Source: Candidatus Thorarchaeota archaeon MP8T_1
GTDB taxonomy: Archaea > Asgardarchaeota > Thorarchaeia > Thorarchaeales > Thorarchaeaceae
Assembly: GCA_002825465.1 (NCBI GenBank)
Contig: PJER01000012.1
Span: forward strand, 5,034 to 69,033
Direction: 5' to 3'
Length of the DNA: 64,000 bases
This document shows, one piece after another, positions 61,800 to 64,000 of this stretch (position 1 is its first letter; each line of letters starts with the position of its first letter). The notes beneath the pieces are model-generated. The model was not told where the DNA came from. It made no database searches and saw nothing but the letters and a program-made list of their open reading frames with translations. Both the position numbers and the translations under genes were made by a program.

Positions 61800-61828
61800 G
61801 GGGGGTTTTACCCCCATCTACTTCTTTT
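61800..61828. terminator. GC hairpin between convergent genes
   Basis: GGGGG(G), loop TTTTA, CCCCC (61800-61815), then a C/T-rich stretch with five T. It lies between the ends of the DUF35 gene and the helical-protein gene, and can act on the plus strand; its last bases overlap the end of the minus-strand gene. Confidence 0.6.
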
Positions 61829-62171
61829 TCTCCACTGAGTTTGAATATGATTCAAGAACCTGAATCCATCTTGTCTGCAAGAGAACACCTTTCAATGTAT
61901 CAAGGTAGATAGAGGATATCTTCTTTGCATCACAACATTCTAGATCATTAAGGGCATTATTGATGAATTCTGAGATTTCATTGAATCTTCTTTTTCCTTC
62001 ATTTCGCCTATAATCTGAGAATACACGGTATCCTGGGTACTTTTCTCCAAGCCCCTCAAGAAGTCTAGTCTCTTCCTCAACTCTTGTCTTGAACTCATAT
62101 GCACTCTCTAGAGACGCCTTCATTGAACTTAGAGCCTCTATTAACACATGCTTGCTCCCGAATGCAACCAC
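61818..62171 (-). CDS. Small helical protein, unknown
   Basis: A 117-residue, all-helical protein (LIEALSSMKASLESAYEF; FNEISEFINNALNDLECCD; SSIYLDTLKGVLLQTRWI). A KKK tail closes it. It has a normal amino-acid balance for a real protein, with no family I recognise. There is no TM or signal. It is convergent with the DUF35 gene and lies upstream of nothing obvious; the peptide-binding protein is downstream on the same strand but expressed in the other direction relative to its start. Confidence 0.6.
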   Translation of the reverse strand: MVAFGSKHVLIEALSSMKASLESAYEFKTRVEEETRLLEGLGEKYPGYRVFSDYRRNEGKRRFNEISEFINNALNDLECCDAKKISSIYLDTLKGVLLQTRWIQVLESYSNSVEKKK

Positions 62172-62277
62172 GCGACAATTCTCCTTTTCTGATATTTGTG
62201 CGTTGGGTCAAAACGGGTAATTAAGCATTCACTTTTTCTGTTATTCTACCTCTTGAGTTTGAAGTCCTGAATTTTCC

Positions 62278-64000
62278 TCACTTTTTCGATTTCACAATGA
62301 TGACAATTACAACAATAATGACACCTAATGAGCCAATTGAAACGAATAGGCTAATTGTGCTTAGTAAATCTCCATCAGTGGTGGTACCATTAGTTGTGGT
62401 TGGTGATGTTGTTATTGTTGTATCAGTATTTGTGTTGGTTGATGAATGTTCTAAAACATTCACAAATACAGTACTGAAAGCGAAATTAGCTGAGCTATCC
62501 ATTAGAATCAATGTATAGTTGTGTTGCCCAACAGATAGACCATCTACATTCACCGAGATATCTGATCCATCCCATGGGCCTGTATAGTTCTCTTCATTAT
62601 CTAAATAGAGCATATAGAAAAGTGGATTATCATCATAGAGACTCCAATAGATGAAATGACCTGTTGTTCCTACGTAATATGTAGAACCTGATGCTGCAAG
62701 AACAACCGGAGCTGGATTGGAAGTAGTAGTTGTAGTTGTTGACGTGGTAGTCGTTGTAGTAGAAGTATCCTCTGGTGCATAGTAGTAATCCGGATTCTTC
62801 GAAATTTCATAAAACTCTCCTGCCTCATAATCAGTGAAGATAAACGGTCCTGATGTCACATGAGGTTCACTTGGATCGAAGACAGGGTTCCAAGTATTCC
62901 ACCCCGCGTAGCCAATTCCTCCAGAATCATTGAAAATGTGTTTTGGAATAATATAATCAAATGCGAAATGACTGAAGTGCCAGTATGATTCAGTGCTGAA
63001 CTCGATTACTACTCTGTATGGAGTTGGTGCATATGCTGCAACCATGTCATTGAGATCAGTACCAGCTGGATTGAAATAAACTCCACTTTCAACTGCATAG
63101 GTATAGGTGAAAGCTACGTCCTCTGCTGTCAATGGTTCTCCATCACTCCAGGTCGCGTTCTGGATAATATCAACAGTGAATCGTATATGACCTACAGGAA
63201 CTGCAGGATTTATTGAATGAGTTTCAGTAAGTAAATTCGTAGCAAGGTCTGGCCATGGATTAAGATCTGGCCCATACTTGTATAGTGACGAATATAGATT
63301 GGAAAGAATTGCAGCTGATTGAGCAGAATTCGTCACAAAGATGTTGAAGCTATCCGGCTCTTCACTAATTGCTACAGGAACCGTTCCTCCTGGAAAACCA
63401 TCAAGCCTATGGATCTTCCTCATGGTCCATGGCCCTGCAATGTATCTACCATAGTCTTCAACATGACCAGTGAATTGGTCGTTTCTGTAACCCTGCAAGT
63501 AGGTGTTCTCATAGACAACAAGTTTTGGAACATTGTATTGGAGGATCTTTTGCATCTCTGCTGCAGCCTCATAGATTTCCTCGTATGTAGTTCCATTGAT
63601 AAGCTGGTCTCTCCAAGAGTCATAGGTTGCGTTCTGAAAATTAGTTGGATTCTGGTATTCTACTCCAGCGTACTCTGACCAGAACTCGTAAGCTAGCCAA
63701 TCTACATCGTTGCTGTAGAAGTTTGCAGCATAGAAGACCATATCATAGTCTCCATGGCTATCAAGTCTATTGATGTATTCGTTGAAGTCTGCTGCTTGGG
63801 TATGCGCATTGATACCTAATGCCCGAAGGGCATCGACACCAATCTGAGCCGTACCCCCAGCAATTTCTGGTGATGATGCTGCATACTCGATTGTAATATC
63901 AAAAGCTACGCCTTTGTATGTTCGGTAACCCGTACCGCCATCAAAAGGAAAGAGTCCTGATGCATCGAGTAATTGATTCCCAATTACTGTTTGATTGGTA
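62278..64000 (-). CDS. Membrane-anchored peptide/solute-binding protein (SBP family 5), partial
   Basis: The frame is open at the right edge, so the N terminus is outside the window; ~574 residues are visible. The first ~180 visible residues are the C-terminal lobe of a family-5 binding protein (GLFPFDGG; WDLAYEFWS-type segment; MQKILQYNVPKLVVYE). A new domain then begins, PGGTVPVAISEEPDSFNIF ... SDGEPLTAEDVAFTYTYAV, the N-terminal lobe of the same family, which stops at SGPFIFTDYEAGEFYEI. A Thr-rich linker, an Ig-like beta domain, a second Thr-rich linker and a C-terminal TM helix with a KSKK tail follow. It would be a cell-surface lipid- or membrane-anchored oligopeptide receptor; no ABC transporter gene is visible here. 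Confidence 0.85.
   Translation of the reverse strand, partial: TNQTVIGNQLLDASGLFPFDGGTGYRTYKGVAFDITIEYAASSPEIAGGTAQIGVDALRALGINAHTQAADFNEYINRLDSHGDYDMVFYAANFYSNDVDWLAYEFWSEYAGVEYQNPTNFQNATYDSWRDQLINGTTYEEIYEAAAEMQKILQYNVPKLVVYENTYLQGYRNDQFTGHVEDYGRYIAGPWTMRKIHRLDGFPGGTVPVAISEEPDSFNIFVTNSAQSAAILSNLYSSLYKYGPDLNPWPDLATNLLTETHSINPAVPVGHIRFTVDIIQNATWSDGEPLTAEDVAFTYTYAVESGVYFNPAGTDLNDMVAAYAPTPYRVVIEFSTESYWHFSHFAFDYIIPKHIFNDSGGIGYAGWNTWNPVFDPSEPHVTSGPFIFTDYEAGEFYEISKNPDYYYAPEDTSTTTTTTSTTTTTTSNPAPVVLAASGSTYYVGTTGHFIYWSLYDDNPLFYMLYLDNEENYTGPWDGSDISVNVDGLSVGQHNYTLILMDSSANFAFSTVFVNVLEHSSTNTNTDTTITTSPTTTNGTTTDGDLLSTISLFVSIGSLGVIIVVIVIIVKSKK

Noticed and set aside
62695..62775. Thr-codon repeat (TTGTAGT-like run on the plus strand), possible microsatellite or CRISPR-like repeat
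   Set aside because: It encodes the Thr-rich linker of the surface binding protein; no spacer structure, so neither a CRISPR array nor an independent repeat element.
1..64000. tRNA, rRNA, CRISPR, transposase or phage genes
   Set aside because: I read the intergenic gaps for cloverleaf-like folds and box elements and the coding frames for transposase, integrase and Cas motifs and saw none; a covariance-model scan would be decisive for small RNAs.

Overview
This window looks like a chromosomal segment of an Asgard archaeon, most probably of the Thorarchaeia. That assignment is inference. It rests on archaeal housekeeping genes (proteasome alpha subunit, archaeal-type D-aminoacyl-tRNA deacylase, RimK-like ATP-grasp ligase, TrmB- and Lrp-type regulators), Shine-Dalgarno motifs of the GGAGG/GGTGAT type with frequent GTG and TTG starts, TATA-like promoters, and eukaryote-flavoured genes (a Rab-like but P-loop-less GTPase fold, a MIP18-type protein, an HDAC-fold deacetylase, an acidic protein with a polyproline run). 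The base composition is AT-leaning. I saw no rRNA, tRNA, CRISPR array, insertion sequence or phage genes, so this reads as ordinary chromosome with several unusual gene clusters.

Layout. 1-8.5 kb: end of a Cys/Met-metabolism PLP enzyme, small membrane and zinc-ribbon proteins, an AlkA-type DNA glycosylase, adenosine-deaminase family enzyme, thioredoxin-like protein, two winged-helix regulators and a nuclease-like protein. 8.5-11.4 kb: a GNAT enzyme and a sulfur/Fe-S block (TusA-like protein, an IscS that lacks its PLP lysine, and a NifU scaffold fused to a thioredoxin-reductase-like domain). 11.4-16.5 kb: zinc alcohol dehydrogenase, M24 peptidase, LarE-like sulfur transferase and a SpeA-type arginine decarboxylase. 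16.5-22.3 kb: a probable operon of three signalling proteins (beta-propeller/zinc-ribbon/winged-helix; dCache-HAMP-TPR-VWA; dCache-HAMP) reading into the arginine decarboxylase gene. 22.4-27.3 kb: HDAC-family deacetylase and a corrinoid block (cobalamin-binding protein, RamA/RACo-type reductive activator, and a cytoplasmic reductive-dehalogenase-like protein with an ABCE1/RLI-like Fe-S domain at its N terminus).

27.3-34.7 kb: PAS-PAS histidine kinase, radical-SAM activase, proteasome alpha subunit, RimK-like ligase, a divergent beta-carbonic-anhydrase-like protein, an Mrr-like nuclease and small regulators. 35.7-43.7 kb: a same-strand run of coiled-coil proteins around dtdA, ending in a 1300-residue protein with a winged helix at one end and a TrmB-effector-like domain at the other. 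43.7-50.5 kb: RimI, MIP18-like protein, pseudo-GTPase, acidic polyproline protein, E1-like enzyme, DUF362, aminotransferase and YkgJ-type cysteine protein. 50.5-53.7 kb: a Cys-rich paralogue pair (one apparently frameshifted at its start), a 46-residue ribbon-helix-helix protein and paired two-TM proteins. 53.7-61.8 kb: a carbon/energy block: ADP-forming acyl-CoA synthetase, nitroreductase-like protein, SCP2-like protein, 3-hydroxyacyl-CoA dehydrogenase, enoyl-CoA hydratase, thiolase and its DUF35 partner. Together these could take an enoyl-CoA to acetyl-CoA and then to acetate plus ATP. 61.8-64 kb: a small helical protein and a membrane-anchored peptide-binding protein that runs off the window.

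The strongest candidates for undescribed biology are the dCache-TPR-VWA receptor operon, the corrinoid/RLI-domain reductase cluster, the Lys-less IscS with the NifU-reductase fusion, the giant winged-helix/coiled-coil protein, and the pseudo-GTPase with its acidic neighbour.
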